Origin: Streptococcus loxodontisalivarius
GTDB taxonomy: Bacteria; Bacillota; Bacilli; Lactobacillales; Streptococcaceae
Direction: 5' to 3'
Assembly (NCBI RefSeq): GCF_016908645.1
Contig: NZ_JAFBEH010000003.1
Coordinates: 1 to 64,000, forward strand
DNA length: 64,000 nucleotides
Part shown: one piece after another, positions 9,471-19,300 of the stretch
Layout of the letters: each line of letters opens with the position of its first letter
Position numbering within the stretch: position 1 is the first letter of the stretch
Program-made: the position numbers and the translations under genes
Notes under the pieces: generated by a model
The model's input: the letters and a program-made list of their open reading frames with translations, nothing else
Databases searched by the model: none
What the model was told of the DNA's origin: nothing

Positions 9471-10169
9471 ATGATTCCAGCCTATATTCAGATTCATGAT
9501 CAGATTAAAAAGGAAATAGATGAGGGAAAATGGCAGATTGGCCAGCGTTTACCGAGCGAGCGTGACCTATCTGACGATTTTGGCGTCAGCCGTATGACGC
9601 TTCGTCAAGCGGTAACGCTTCTAGTTGAAGAGGGAATTTTGGAACGTCGTGTGGGTAGTGGAACCTATGTGGCAGGACGTCGTGTTCAGGAAAAGATGCG
9701 TGGAACGACCAGCTTCACAGAAATCGTCAATGCCCAAGGCAAAACACCGTCATCCAAATTGATTTCCTACCAGAGAAAACTGGCTAGCGAAACCGAATGT
9801 CAGCAACTGCAGTTGACCTCAAAGGATTATGTGATTAGTATGGAGCGCGTGCGTTATGCCGATCAAGTTCCCTTGGTTTATGAGGTAGCTTCAATTCCAG
9901 AAAAATTGATTTGTGACTTCAACCGTACTGAGATAACAGAGCATTTTTTCAAGACTCTGACCGCAAATGGCTACCAGATTGGTAAGAGCCAGCAGACTAT
10001 CTATGCCAAGACAGCTAATGAGCGCGTGGCGGATTACCTCGATGTTACTAAAGGACACGCCATTCTTGCTTTGACTCAGGTTTCTTATTTCACAGACGGT
10101 CGACCATTCGAGTATGTTCGTAGCCAATATGTCGGCGATCGTTTTGAATTTTATTTGGAAAACAATTAA
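9471..10169 (+). CDS. GntR-family (HutC/UTRA subfamily) transcriptional regulator
   Basis: 232 residues. N-terminal winged helix (about residues 1-70: PAYIQIHDQIKKEI ... LPSERDLSDDFGVSRMTLRQAV ... GSGTYV) and a C-terminal UTRA ligand domain (from about residue 85). HutC-type regulators usually bind sugars or sugar phosphates; the effector here is unknown. RBS AGGAGGA before the ATG; an extended -10 TGC-TATAAT lies at about 9436-9444. The gene sits divergently from guaA, an arrangement I recall from pneumococcus. Dyad 1 (10221-10244) lies 50 bp after its stop. Confidence 0.9.
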   Translation: MIPAYIQIHDQIKKEIDEGKWQIGQRLPSERDLSDDFGVSRMTLRQAVTLLVEEGILERRVGSGTYVAGRRVQEKMRGTTSFTEIVNAQGKTPSSKLISYQRKLASETECQQLQLTSKDYVISMERVRYADQVPLVYEVASIPEKLICDFNRTEITEHFFKTLTANGYQIGKSQQTIYAKTANERVADYLDVTKGHAILALTQVSYFTDGRPFEYVRSQYVGDRFEFYLENN

Positions 10170-10220
10170 GTAATATATTGTTTAAAATGAATCTTCCTAA
10201 AAGACTTTGTCTTCAATTGA

Positions 10221-10244
10221 GTAACATATAAAATATTATGTAAC
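10221..10244. promoter_or_regulatory. Dyad 1: GTAACATA-N8-TATGTAAC
   Basis: First of four inverted repeats sharing ACATA-type halves exactly 8 bp apart, here between gntR and ylxM, about 75 bp before the ylxM -10. Function unknown; see findings. Confidence 0.6.
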
Positions 10245-10314
10245 GAATTTAAAGTTATTTTGTCTAGATTAAAGACTCAATCGACCTTTTAGGCTACTCT
10301 TTCAAGCTCTTTTA

Positions 10315-10323
10315 TGATAAAAT
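10315..10323 (+). promoter_or_regulatory. Extended -10 of ylxM, predicting a leaderless mRNA
   Basis: TGA-TAAAAT (TG at 10315-10316, hexamer 10318-10323). Transcription should begin near 10330, at or next to the ATG at 10331, leaving no room for a ribosome binding site. The upstream in-frame ATG at 10322 lies inside the hexamer and cannot be transcribed from this promoter. Confidence 0.55.
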
Positions 10324-10330
10324 GGAGCTT

Positions 10331-10663
10331 ATGGAAATTGAAAAAACCAATCGTATGAATGCGCTGTTCGAGTTTTATGCAGCGCTTTTGACAGATAAGC
10401 AGATGAATTATATCGAACTCTATTACGCTGACGATTATAGCCTAGCTGAGATTGCTGAGGAGTTTGGTGTCAGTCGTCAGGCTGTTTACGATAATATCAA
10501 GCGAACTGAGAAGATTTTAGAAGCCTATGAGATGAAGTTGCACATGTATTCTGACTATATCGTTCGTGGGCAGATTTTCGATGAGATTGTCGCAAAGTAT
10601 CCTGATGATGCTTACCTTCAGGAGCAAATAGCAGTGCTGACAAGTATTGATAATCGTGATTAA
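10331..10663 (+). CDS. ylxM: YlxM family DNA/RNA-binding protein
   Basis: 110 residues from ATG 10331. Sigma-70 region-4-like helix-turn-helix ([27 protein letters not shown], about residues 35-62). YlxM is almost always next to ffh in Firmicutes and is associated with the signal recognition particle. The start at 10331 fits the known protein ([16 protein letters not shown]); the ATG at 10322 lies in the promoter. GGAG is only 3 nt from the start, consistent with leaderless or atypical initiation. Followed 45 bp later by ffh. Confidence 0.92.
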   Translation: MEIEKTNRMNALFEFYAALLTDKQMNYIELYYADDYSLAEIAEEFGVSRQAVYDNIKRTEKILEAYEMKLHMYSDYIVRGQIFDEIVAKYPDDAYLQEQIAVLTSIDNRD

Positions 10664-10670
10664 AAATAAA

Positions 10671-10694
10671 ACTACGTAATTAAAATTATGTAAC
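10671..10694. promoter_or_regulatory. Dyad 2: CTACGTA-N8-TATGTAAC between ylxM and ffh
   Basis: Second copy of the dyad with 8 bp between ACGTA (10674-10678) and TATGT (10687-10691). One half carries ACGTA in place of ACATA. It lies immediately before the ffh RBS (CAGGAGAAAG), so it would be in the mRNA as well as the DNA. Confidence 0.55.
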
Positions 10695-10708
10695 ACAGGA
10701 GAAAGAAA

Positions 10709-12274
10709 ATGGCATTTGAAAGTTTAACAGAACGCTTGCAGGGCGTTTTCAAAAATTTACGTCGTAAAGGAAAACTATCTGAAAAAGAAGTTCAGGAAGT
10801 CACAAAAGAAATTCGTCTAGCTCTTCTTGAGGCTGACGTTGCGCTTCCAGTTGTTAAAACCTTTATCAAACGCGTTCGTGAACGTGCAGTCGGACACGAA
10901 ATCATTGATACCTTGGATGCTTCACAACAGATTATCAAGATTGTTAATGAAGAATTGACAGAGATTTTGGGTTCAGAAACTGCTGAACTCAACAAGTCTC
11001 CAAAGATTCCAACAATCATAATGATGGTCGGTCTTCAAGGGGCTGGTAAAACAACCTTTGCAGGGAAATTGGCTAACAAGCTGATTAAGGAAGAAAATGC
11101 TCGACCAATGATGATTGCTGCCGATATTTATCGTCCAGCAGCCATTGATCAGCTGAAAACACTAGGTCAGCAAATTGATGTTCCTGTTTTTGACTTGGGA
11201 ACAGAAGTTTCTGCTCTTGAAATCGTAAGCCAAGGTCTTGAAGTTGCTAAAGCAAACAAGAACGACTATGTCTTGATTGATACAGCTGGTCGTCTGCAAA
11301 TTGATGAGCTCTTGATGCAGGAACTTCGTGATGTGAAATCTCTAACGCAGCCAAACGAGATTCTCTTGGTTGTAGATAGCATGATTGGTCAAGAGGCAGC
11401 AAATGTTGCCCGTGAATTTAATGATCAATTGGACATCACAGGGGTTATTTTGACCAAGATTGATGGTGATACCCGTGGTGGTGCGGCCCTTTCAATCCGT
11501 GAAATCACTGGAAAACCAATCAAATTCACTGGTACTGGTGAAAAAATCACAGATATCGAAACATTCCACCCAGATCGTATGTCATCACGTATTTTGGGAA
11601 TGGGTGACCTTCTGACCTTGATTGAAAAGGCTAGCCAAGAATACGATGAACAAAAATCATTGGAATTGGCTGAAAAGATGCGTGAGAATACCTTTGATTT
11701 CAATGACTTCGTTGAACAATTGGATCAGGTTCAAAATATGGGACCAATGGAAGATCTTCTCAAGATGCTTCCAGGTATGGCAAACAATCCAGCTCTTTCA
11801 AATATTAAAGTTGATGAAAAACAAGTTGCCCGTAAACGTGCCATTGTTTCATCAATGACACCAGAAGAACGTGAAAATCCAGAATTGTTGACACCGAGCC
11901 GTCGCCGTCGTATCGCAGCAGGTTCAGGAAATACCTTTGTTGAAGTGAACAAGTTTATCAAGGACTTTAATCAAGCAAAAGGTATGATGCAGGGCATGAT
12001 GTCTGGAGACATGGAAAAAGCTATGCGTCAAATGGGACTAAATCCAAATAATCTTCCTAAGAATATGCCTAACAACATGCCTGATATGAGCGGTATGGAT
12101 ATGTCAGCCCTTGAAGGAATGATGGGCGGAGCAGGTATGCCAGATCTATCAAACATGGACCTCAGTCAAATGATGGGTGGCGGTCTCAAAGGGAAAATTG
12201 GTTCATTTGCAATGAAATCAGCCATGAAACGCCAGGCTAACAAAATGAAAAAAGCTAAGAGAAAACGTAAATAA
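10709..12274 (+). CDS. ffh: Signal recognition particle protein Ffh (SRP54)
   Basis: 521 residues. N domain (1-about 90), G domain with P-loop GLQGAGKTT near residue 111, DTAGR, TKIDGDTRGG, and the methionine-rich M domain (from about 330), extended by a Met/Gly-rich tail (MSGMDMSALEGMMGG) and a basic end KKAKRKRK. Binds 4.5S RNA and signal sequences and delivers ribosomes to FtsY. Probably co-transcribed with ylxM. Terminator directly downstream. Confidence 0.97.
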   Translation: MAFESLTERLQGVFKNLRRKGKLSEKEVQEVTKEIRLALLEADVALPVVKTFIKRVRERAVGHEIIDTLDASQQIIKIVNEELTEILGSETAELNKSPKIPTIIMMVGLQGAGKTTFAGKLANKLIKEENARPMMIAADIYRPAAIDQLKTLGQQIDVPVFDLGTEVSALEIVSQGLEVAKANKNDYVLIDTAGRLQIDELLMQELRDVKSLTQPNEILLVVDSMIGQEAANVAREFNDQLDITGVILTKIDGDTRGGAALSIREITGKPIKFTGTGEKITDIETFHPDRMSSRILGMGDLLTLIEKASQEYDEQKSLELAEKMRENTFDFNDFVEQLDQVQNMGPMEDLLKMLPGMANNPALSNIKVDEKQVARKRAIVSSMTPEERENPELLTPSRRRRIAAGSGNTFVEVNKFIKDFNQAKGMMQGMMSGDMEKAMRQMGLNPNNLPKNMPNNMPDMSGMDMSALEGMMGGAGMPDLSNMDLSQMMGGGLKGKIGSFAMKSAMKRQANKMKKAKRKRK

Positions 12275-12277
12275 TCT

Positions 12278-12309
12278 AAAAAGAATGGAATTCAAATCCA
12301 TTCTTTTTT
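12278..12309 (+). terminator. ffh terminator
   Basis: AAAGAATGGA/TCCATTCTTT stem followed by TTTTTTC, beginning a few bases after the ffh stop. Confidence 0.9.
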
Positions 12310-12426
12310 CTTACCTAGAAAGTTGAAGTAACTTATTTATTTTTTACAGAGGATTTTATAGATTTGCTGACCTTACTGATTAACTGAGTTTTGTGTTTAG
12401 AAAACCATTGATTATTTTTCCCACAC

Positions 12427-12457
12427 ATCTTTCCGAAAAACTGTAATTTTCTTGAAA
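12427..12457. other. difSL chromosome dimer resolution site
   Basis: A 31-bp segment containing TTTCCGAAAAACTGTAATTT and then TCTTGAAA. It closely matches the difSL site known from streptococci and lactococci, which is recombined by XerS and lies next to its gene; here xerS starts 62 bp downstream. The TTGAAA at the right end may double as the xerS -35. It marks the replication terminus, consistent with the strand switch of genes around this point. Confidence 0.88.
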
Positions 12458-12519
12458 GAAAGATATAGGTGTGATATACTTCTATTTAAGAAATAATCCT
12501 TCAAAAACGGAGAAAAAAT

Positions 12520-13590
12520 ATGAAACGTGAACTCTTACTTGAAAAAATTGAAAGCTACAAGGCAATCATGCCCTGGTTTGTTTTAGATTATTATCAATCC
12601 AAACTTTCCGTACCGTATAGTTTTACGACTCTATATGAATACCTCAAGGAATATAAACGATTCTTTGATTGGTTGATTGAGTCTGGTATTTCAGATGCCC
12701 ATCAGATTGCTGATATTGATTTAGCGACTTTGGAACATTTGACCAAAAAGGATATGGAATCATTTATTCTTTACCTTAGAGAACGTCCGTCGCTCAATAC
12801 CTATTCAACAAAGCAAGGTGTTTCTCAAACAACCATAAATCGTACTTTGTCAGCCTTATCTAGTCTTTATAAGTATTTGACTGAGGAGGTTGAAAATGAT
12901 CAGGGAGAGCCTTATTTTTACCGAAATGTGATGAAAAAAGTCTCTACTAAGAAGAAAAAAGAGACACTTGCTGCCAGAGCTGAGAATATCAAACAAAAGC
13001 TCTTTCTCGGCGATGAGACCATGGATTTTTTAGAACATATAGATTGTGAATATGAGAACAAACTTTCTAATAGAGCTAAGTCTTCTTTCCGAAAAAATAA
13101 GGAACGTGATTTAGCCATTATCGCCCTACTGCTTGCCTCTGGTGTTCGTCTGTCTGAGGCAGTCAATCTGGATCTCAAAGATCTCAATCTCAATATGATG
13201 GTCATTGAGGTTACACGTAAGGGTGGTAAACGGGATTCCGTAAACGTAGCAAGCTTTGCCAAGCCCTATCTAGAGGCTTATTTAGAAATAAGAGCTCCAC
13301 GTTATAAGGCAGAAAAACAGGATACAGCTCTCTTTATTAGTGAATACCGAGGCGTCCCTAACCGTATCGATGCATCTAGTGTTGAAAAAATGGTCGCCAA
13401 ATACTCTCAGGACTTCAAAATTCGTGTGACACCCCATAAGCTGCGCCATACACTGGCAACCAGACTCTATGACGCAACTAAATCGCAAGTATTGGTCAGT
13501 CATCAATTAGGGCATGCTTCAACTCAGGTTACAGATCTTTATACCCATATCGTCAACGATGAACAAAAAAATGCTTTGGATAATTTGTAA
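12520..13590 (+). CDS. xerS: Tyrosine recombinase XerS
   Basis: 356 residues. N-terminal SAM-like DNA-binding domain (about 15-125) and C-terminal integrase domain with the R-K-H-R-H-Y set visible: [50 protein letters not shown] (tyrosine nucleophile). Streptococci use a single XerS with difSL in place of XerC/XerD for dimer resolution. The RBS CGGAGAAA precedes the ATG. Dyad 3 overlaps its stop codon. Confidence 0.97.
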   Translation: MKRELLLEKIESYKAIMPWFVLDYYQSKLSVPYSFTTLYEYLKEYKRFFDWLIESGISDAHQIADIDLATLEHLTKKDMESFILYLRERPSLNTYSTKQGVSQTTINRTLSALSSLYKYLTEEVENDQGEPYFYRNVMKKVSTKKKKETLAARAENIKQKLFLGDETMDFLEHIDCEYENKLSNRAKSSFRKNKERDLAIIALLLASGVRLSEAVNLDLKDLNLNMMVIEVTRKGGKRDSVNVASFAKPYLEAYLEIRAPRYKAEKQDTALFISEYRGVPNRIDASSVEKMVAKYSQDFKIRVTPHKLRHTLATRLYDATKSQVLVSHQLGHASTQVTDLYTHIVNDEQKNALDNL

Positions 13591-13610
13591 CATAATTTTA
13601 AGTATGTTAG
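13587..13610. promoter_or_regulatory. Dyad 3: GTAACATA-N8-TATGTTAG at xerS stop
   Basis: ACATA (13590-13594) and TATGT (13603-13607) are 8 bp apart. The left half overlaps the TAA stop of xerS. Confidence 0.55.
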
Positions 13611-13642
13611 ATCTCTCCTTAGTTTTCTCTGTCTGTCAAAAT

Positions 13643-13666
13643 AAAACATAACTATAATTATGTAAC
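13643..13666. promoter_or_regulatory. Dyad 4: AAACATA-N8-TATGTAAC downstream of xerS
   Basis: ACATA (13646-13650) and TATGT (13659-13663) are 8 bp apart, 56 bp after dyad 3 and just before the bidirectional terminator. No promoter-gene pair is close, so an operator role is not obvious. Confidence 0.55.
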
Positions 13667-13682
13667 AAATCTTTTATCATCA

Positions 13683-13710
13683 AACCCCACTAGTTTTTGC
13701 TAGTGGGGTT
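13683..13710. terminator. Bidirectional terminator between xerS and queF
   Basis: AACCCCACTAG/CTAGTGGGGTT with a short T-rich loop lies between the convergent ends of xerS and queF. Confidence 0.85.
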
Positions 13711-13715
13711 GTTTG

Positions 13716-14207
13716 TTAGCGATTATCAATTGTTTCAGGGTAGAGATCGTGATTTATCAAACGGTAATTAGCCATTTCTTCGTATTTTGTTCCTGGTCTA
13801 CCATAGTTATAGTAAGGATCAATTGAAATACCACCACGAGGTGTAAATTTACCCCAAACTTCAAGGTAACGAGGTTTGAGCAATTCGACCAGGTCTTTCC
13901 CGATAGTATTGATACAATTTTCATGGAAGTCACCGTGGTTACGGTAGCTGAAAAGATAAAGTTTTAGGGATTTTGATTCAACGCAGAGCTCATCAGGGAT
14001 ATATGAGAGGTAGATGGTTGCAAAGTCTGGTTGGCCTGTCATTGGACAGAGTGAGGTAAATTCAGGACAGTTGAATTTGATAAAATAGTCGTTATCTTTG
14101 TGACGATTTTCAAAGGTTTCAAGGATTTCTGGACTATACTCAAAAATATAGTTTGTATTTTGATTCCCCAAAAGGGTTAGGTTTTTCATTTCTGTTTCTT
14201 TACTCAT
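13716..14207 (-). CDS. queF: NADPH-dependent 7-cyano-7-deazaguanine reductase QueF
   Basis: 163 residues, the short unimodular Gram-positive form. The active-site cysteine is in [15 protein letters not shown], followed by the E(S)KSLKLYLFS(Y)R QueF signature and FHENC. Reduces preQ0 to preQ1. Last gene of the queC-queD-queE-queF operon. Confidence 0.95.
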   Translation of the reverse strand: MSKETEMKNLTLLGNQNTNYIFEYSPEILETFENRHKDNDYFIKFNCPEFTSLCPMTGQPDFATIYLSYIPDELCVESKSLKLYLFSYRNHGDFHENCINTIGKDLVELLKPRYLEVWGKFTPRGGISIDPYYNYGRPGTKYEEMANYRLINHDLYPETIDNR

Positions 14208-14228
14208 GCTGCTTCTCTTTTCTAAAAT

Positions 14229-14945
14229 TTAAACACCGCGCTCATTATCATAGAGGAGGGTGTGAAGTTGTGGGAGGACACGGACATTTCCCCAGCTATC
14301 ATCCTGTGCAACTCTTTCCCAGAGTTCTTTGAGACGTCTCAGTTGTCCGCTGACGATATCACCGTCTTTTTGAGGTTCTGGATTTCCTGCTGAAAGATAG
14401 AGGACATCGGGCTGGTAGCGGTCTTGGATTGATTTGGCGAATTCTAGATCTTCATCGTTAAAGACAGGAATTTTAAAGGTCACCTTGTTAGGATCCAATC
14501 TTTCGACAATGAAATCAAGAGTTTCCAAATTGACATCCATCTTTGCTGAAGGTGGTTTAGGGCTTAAGGTCACTTGATCGATATCAGTTAGCCACTCTTG
14601 CCAGCGTGACCCTTGAGTTTCAACGGCTAGTGTGACGCCTCTCTCCTTTAGTTTGCTAACTAGCTCAGCCATATTAGATGCTAAAAGGCAAGGATTACCA
14701 CCAGACAGGGTTACATAGTCATAGTTTCCAAGTTGGTCCAAGGCTTCAATCACTTGATCACTGGTCATACGAGTTGGTTTCTCAGAGCCATCCCATGTGA
14801 AGGCGGAATCGCACCAGTCACAATGATAATCACAGCCTGCTGTTCGAACAAACATGGTTTTCTGACCGATTGCTCTGCCTTCCCCCTGAAAGGTTGGACC
14901 AAAGATCTCAAGGACTGGAAGAGTCAGCTGTCTTTGTCTAGCCAT
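14229..14945 (-). CDS. queE: 7-carboxy-7-deazaguanine synthase QueE (radical SAM)
   Basis: 238 residues from ATG 14945, preceded by AAGGGAG at 7 nt; the frame is open 33 codons further upstream but that part lies inside queD. The Cx3Cx2C radical-SAM motif is CDYHCDWC (GCDYHCDWCDS), with GGNPCLL following. Rearranges carboxytetrahydropterin to CDG. Starts 8 nt inside the end of queD. Confidence 0.94.
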   Translation of the reverse strand: MARQRQLTLPVLEIFGPTFQGEGRAIGQKTMFVRTAGCDYHCDWCDSAFTWDGSEKPTRMTSDQVIEALDQLGNYDYVTLSGGNPCLLASNMAELVSKLKERGVTLAVETQGSRWQEWLTDIDQVTLSPKPPSAKMDVNLETLDFIVERLDPNKVTFKIPVFNDEDLEFAKSIQDRYQPDVLYLSAGNPEPQKDGDIVSGQLRRLKELWERVAQDDSWGNVRVLPQLHTLLYDNERGV

Positions 14946-15381
14946 GTTCCCACTCCCTTCTGAATTCAGCATAGGAGCTAGGTGTTTCATAGAGACGGAC
15001 ATGCTCGATTTGGAGTCCTCTTTCGTTTGGCAATGCTTGCGCAAAGGTCTGGTAAATCCAGTAAACCATGTTTTCAGCGGTTGTATTCATGTAAGGAAGA
15101 CTTTCGTTAAGGTAACGGTGGTCTAGTTTTGGTTCTAGCTCAGTCTTATAAATTGCTTTTAGGTCTCCAAAGTCATAAACCATCCCACGTTCGTCGAGAA
15201 AGCCCGACACAGCAATCTGTAAGCGATAGGTATGCCCATGGAGTGCTTTGCATTTTCCTTCATAATTAAAAAGGTGATGAGCTGCATCAAAGGTGAATTC
15301 CTTTGAAACCATTACTCTTCGTTGGCAATAGATTAGAGACTCTCCAGTTGCTTCTTTGATTTCTTTAGGTGCAAAAAACAT
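14938..15381 (-). CDS. queD: 6-carboxytetrahydropterin synthase QueD
   Basis: 147 residues. Zinc-binding histidines in FDAAHHL and LHGHTYRL, catalytic cysteine in EGKCKALHGH, ending with the RLYETPSSYAE segment. Converts dihydroneopterin triphosphate to carboxytetrahydropterin. Begins 2 nt after queC. Confidence 0.95.
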   Translation of the reverse strand: MFFAPKEIKEATGESLIYCQRRVMVSKEFTFDAAHHLFNYEGKCKALHGHTYRLQIAVSGFLDERGMVYDFGDLKAIYKTELEPKLDHRYLNESLPYMNTTAENMVYWIYQTFAQALPNERGLQIEHVRLYETPSSYAEFRREWEHG

Positions 15382-15383
15382 GA

Positions 15384-16034
15384 TTATTGTCCTCTTCTTG
15401 CTAGATAGTTCTCAAGCCCTGCTTGACGGAGATGACAGGCAGGGCAGTCACCACAGCCGCTTCCCTTGACTCCGTTATAGCAGGTTAAGGTATTGTTTCT
15501 AACATAGTCAAAATAGCCCAGCTGGTCAGCTAATTCCCAGGTTTCAGACTTATCAAGCCACATCAAGGGTGTTTGAATGACAAAGGGATAATCCATTGCA
15601 AGATTAAGCGTCACATTGAGAGATTTGACGAAGGAATCACGGCAGTCTGGATAGCCTGAGAAATCAGTTTCACAGACTCCAGTAATAATATCGGTGATTC
15701 CTTTTTGCTTAGCAAGAACTGCTGCAAAAGACAGGAAGAGATGGTTACGCCCATCAACAAAAGTATTTGGAATTTGATCTTCCTCAGCCTCAATTGGCTT
15801 ATCGCTGGTTAAGGCATTATCCGTCAATTGACCAAGGAGAGACATATCGAGCAGATGATTAGCTACGCCAAAGTCAGCTGCAATCTCCTGAGCTACTTCT
15901 ACTTCAAGACTGTGTTTTTGTCCATAGAGGAAGGTTACTGTTTCAACATGCTCATAATGCTTTTTAGCCCAGGCTAGGCAGGTTGTTGAGTCTTGTCCGC
16001 CACTAAAGACGACAAGTGCAGATTTACGTTTCAT
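15384..16034 (-). CDS. queC: 7-cyano-7-deazaguanine synthase QueC
   Basis: 216 residues. PP-loop [13 protein letters not shown] at the N-terminus and a zinc site [13 protein letters not shown] near the C-terminus. Converts CDG to preQ0 with ATP and ammonia. The RBS AAAGGA lies before the ATG. First gene of the operon, behind a riboswitch-terminator unit. Confidence 0.96.
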   Translation of the reverse strand: MKRKSALVVFSGGQDSTTCLAWAKKHYEHVETVTFLYGQKHSLEVEVAQEIAADFGVANHLLDMSLLGQLTDNALTSDKPIEAEEDQIPNTFVDGRNHLFLSFAAVLAKQKGITDIITGVCETDFSGYPDCRDSFVKSLNVTLNLAMDYPFVIQTPLMWLDKSETWELADQLGYFDYVRNNTLTCYNGVKGSGCGDCPACHLRQAGLENYLARRGQ

Positions 16035-16066
16035 TTAGAATCCTTTCAAAGTGGGAGAAAGGCATC

Positions 16067-16142
16067 AAAAAAGCTCCTAGTAATTGATCTAGGAGCTAAA
16101 ACTTACTGGTTTTTTTTAACGATGGCGTCTCCCAAACATCTA
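16067..16142 (-). promoter_or_regulatory. preQ1 riboswitch (class I-like) with terminator, controlling queCDEF
   Basis: Read leftward: GATG (16140-16137), TTTGG loop, GAGACG, C, CATC (16124-16121), then GTTAAAAAAAACCAG. This fits a small H-type pseudoknot: GATG/CATC as P1, a UGG/CCA second helix, and an A-rich third loop, the class I preQ1 layout, though not its exact consensus. A strong terminator follows: AGCTCCTAG/CTAGGAGCT (16097-16072) with six Ts. Position directly before queC, which makes the preQ1 precursor, supports the call. Confidence 0.78.
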
Positions 16143-16284
16143 TAATATTAAATACCTAAACAGTTTATCATAAAATTAGTCTAAGTTCAAGTTAGTATTA
16201 AAATACCGAGACTTAATTGTTTAGCTCAAATTCCCTTACAAATAGGCTAGTATTTGCATACAAATCATGATATTCAGAGTAAAT

Positions 16285-16309
16285 AAAAAAGAGGCCATCG
16301 CCTCTTTTT
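16285..16309 (-). terminator. Terminator of the first glucosyltransferase gene
   Basis: AAGAGGC/GCCTCTT stem with a 4-nt loop and a run of six Ts in the leftward direction, 11 bp after the stop codon. Confidence 0.9.
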
Positions 16310-16319
16310 GTATTAAGGA

Positions 16320-19300
16320 TTAGCGGATAACACCAACACCGTATGCGTTGAAGTAAACGCGTTGACCGTTATAAGTCTTTGTTGTGTTAGTAGCCATACG
16401 TCCCCATCCACCATCGAAGTAACGGAGAGTTCCATCGCTTTCGACGATAAATTCGTCTTTAGCTTGAGTTCCGTCAGCGTGGAAATATTGTTTAACGTTG
16501 TTGATTGTTTGGTAACCAGTTACTGCTACTCCTGTACTGTTAAAGTAGTACCATTTACCAGTTTCAGTGTTTTGGATGTAACGGTTTCTTACAAGTTGAC
16601 CCCAGTTAGCATCGTAGTAACGAACTTGACCATTACTGTCTGTTACAAATTCATTTTTAGCTTGAGTACCATCTTCGTAGAAGAAGAGAGTCACACCGTT
16701 GATAACTTGAGTACCAGTTACAGCTTTACCATCAGCACCGAAGTAGTACCAGTTACCAGTTTCAGTATTTTGAATGAAACGGCTTGTTACAGCACTGCCA
16801 TTGCTATAGTAGTAAGTTGCACCGTTAAGAGTTACAAAACCACTTCTTACAAGTGACCCAACACCGTATGCGTTGAAGACATAGTTGTTACCATCAGCAT
16901 CAGTAATTGTTGTGTTAACAGCCATTTCACCTGAATCAGCATAGAAGTAATAAGTTGATCCATCGATTGTTACGAATTGACCTTTAACTTGAGTACCATC
17001 TTCGTTGAAGTATAGGTGTTGACCACCGATAATTTGAAGACCAGTTACAGCTTTACCATCAGCACCGAAGTAATACCAGTTACCTTCGCTATCAGAAGCA
17101 AATGAGCTCTTAAGTGCTGCACCTGAATCTGCTTGGAAGTAGTAAGTAGCGCCATCAACAGTAACGAATTGACCTTTAACTTGAGAACCGTCTTCATTGA
17201 AGTAAAGAAGGAAAGTATCAATTGTTTGAAGACCAGTTACAGCTGCCCCATCGGCACCAAAGTAGAACCAGTTATGATTTTCGTCTTCACCAAAACGATT
17301 GATATAGATTTCACCTGAATCAACGTCGAAATAATAGTATTTACCATTGATTGTAGCAGTACCTTTTTTGATTTGAGTACCATCTTCGTTGAAGTATAGG
17401 TGTTGACCGTTGATTGTTTGGAATCCAGTCACAGCAACTCCTTCTTCATTGAGGTAGTACCAGTTACCTTCTGAATCAGTAGCAAAGCGACTTGTTACAA
17501 GGTTTCCTGATTCTTCATCGAAGTAACGAGTAACGCCATCTTTATCAGTTACTGCTTCACCTTTAACTTGGTAACCTTCTGCAGTGAAGTATTGAACGTT
17601 ACCGTCGATAGTTGTAAGACCTGTTGCCATTACACCATTTGAGAAGTAACGCCATTTGTCTTCAAAGAGGCTGTAACCTGATGTAGTGTATTGTTTACCA
17701 TTCTTATCGAAGTAGTATGCATTACCTTCTTCATCAGTGTAGACACCATCGCGGAGCGCTTTACCGTTTTCAGCAAAGTAGTAAACGGTACCATCAATTG
17801 TTTGAAGACCTGTTACCATGTAACCATTACCATCGAAGTAGTAAAGTTCACCATCTTCTTTGATGAATGAGTTGTGTGCTGCTGCTCCACTCAAAGTAGT
17901 GTATTTATAGCCTGTTCCATCATAGCTAAATCCGATTTGGCTTGATTGACCAGTCAATTGATCTGGAAGGTAAGTTTTGTCAGTAAGTGTTGAGAAGTAC
18001 TCACCTGTACCATCGCTAAGAACATAACCAGCACCACGTCCAAGGATGTTTGTACCGTTGAAGTATTTAGCTGACCATACTTTGATCAATTCGCTAGCAT
18101 CGATAGTTTCACCGGTTGAAACCATGACTTCTTCGAAGATTGCTGGGTATTTCTCTTGCAACATAGCAAGGAATTCACCACCGTATTGAGCTTGGTAGTC
18201 AGTTCCTGATGATTTAGAGTTAGCAACATAACGAGTGTTGTTAATCTCAGCGCCTGGAGTTGTAACACCGTAGCTGTTTACACGAGTAGCTGTAACGACT
18301 TCTTCACCTGGCAATTGATAGATTTGGTCTGGAACCCAGTCAGCGATAACTTGGATACCAACAGAGTGAAGAGCTTTAAGAGCATTAGCAAGGTCATCTG
18401 ATGAACCGTACTTGTTGTTCTTACTCATCGCCAAGTCGTAACGGTCTGAGAAGGCATAACCATTTTGGATGATTGAATCCAAGAATGTACCATCTGTAGC
18501 TGATACAAATTGAGGAGCCAATTCGAATGATGTTACACCCCATGATTTAAAGAGTTCAACGTTTTGAGCGATGATTTTGTTTGTATATTGTGAATCATCT
18601 TTAACGAAATCTTGGAAGTTTGAGAATCCTTCGTAGATCAATTGTGAATCGTAAGCTTCAGAAGTGATGTTTGTTTGGCTTCCTTCTGCTTTTTCTTCAG
18701 TTGAAGCTGCTACACGGATATCTTGAGTATCTGAAGCACCAACTGGAACCCAAACAGCAACAAAACCATTCATATCAACAGTTTCGTAACCGTGGATATC
18801 ATTTGAACCGAATGTCAAGATACCATTTTCATCAGTGTATTTGATGTATGATGCTGCTTCTTCATCGCTTGCAAATGTTTTAATACCATCTGCAGTACCA
18901 AGAATCAAAGGACGGTATGCTTGGTTAGCGTGGATTTGACCCATTTCAACACGAAGACTTGCTGATTCATGAAGTGACAATTTAGGGTTGTTTGAAACGA
19001 TTGTCACCATACCTGAAGTACGGCTGTATTCTGAACCTTCAGTATCGTCAGCAGTCATGATGTCTTTACCGTAACGAACTGATGTAAGAACTTCAGTTGA
19101 AGCGTATAGGTCAGATGGATCTGCTGCTGCGTATGCTGCGATTGATGAATCACCAGCTAGCCAGTTACTACGCATTGCTTGTCCACCAGAAACGTATTTG
19201 TAACGGTTTGTAAGAAGCGTTGTAATTGCATCGTAGTATGGAGATTTAGTTTCCATGTACTGACCGTTATCTGTATAAAGGTCACCATAGTAAACACGAG

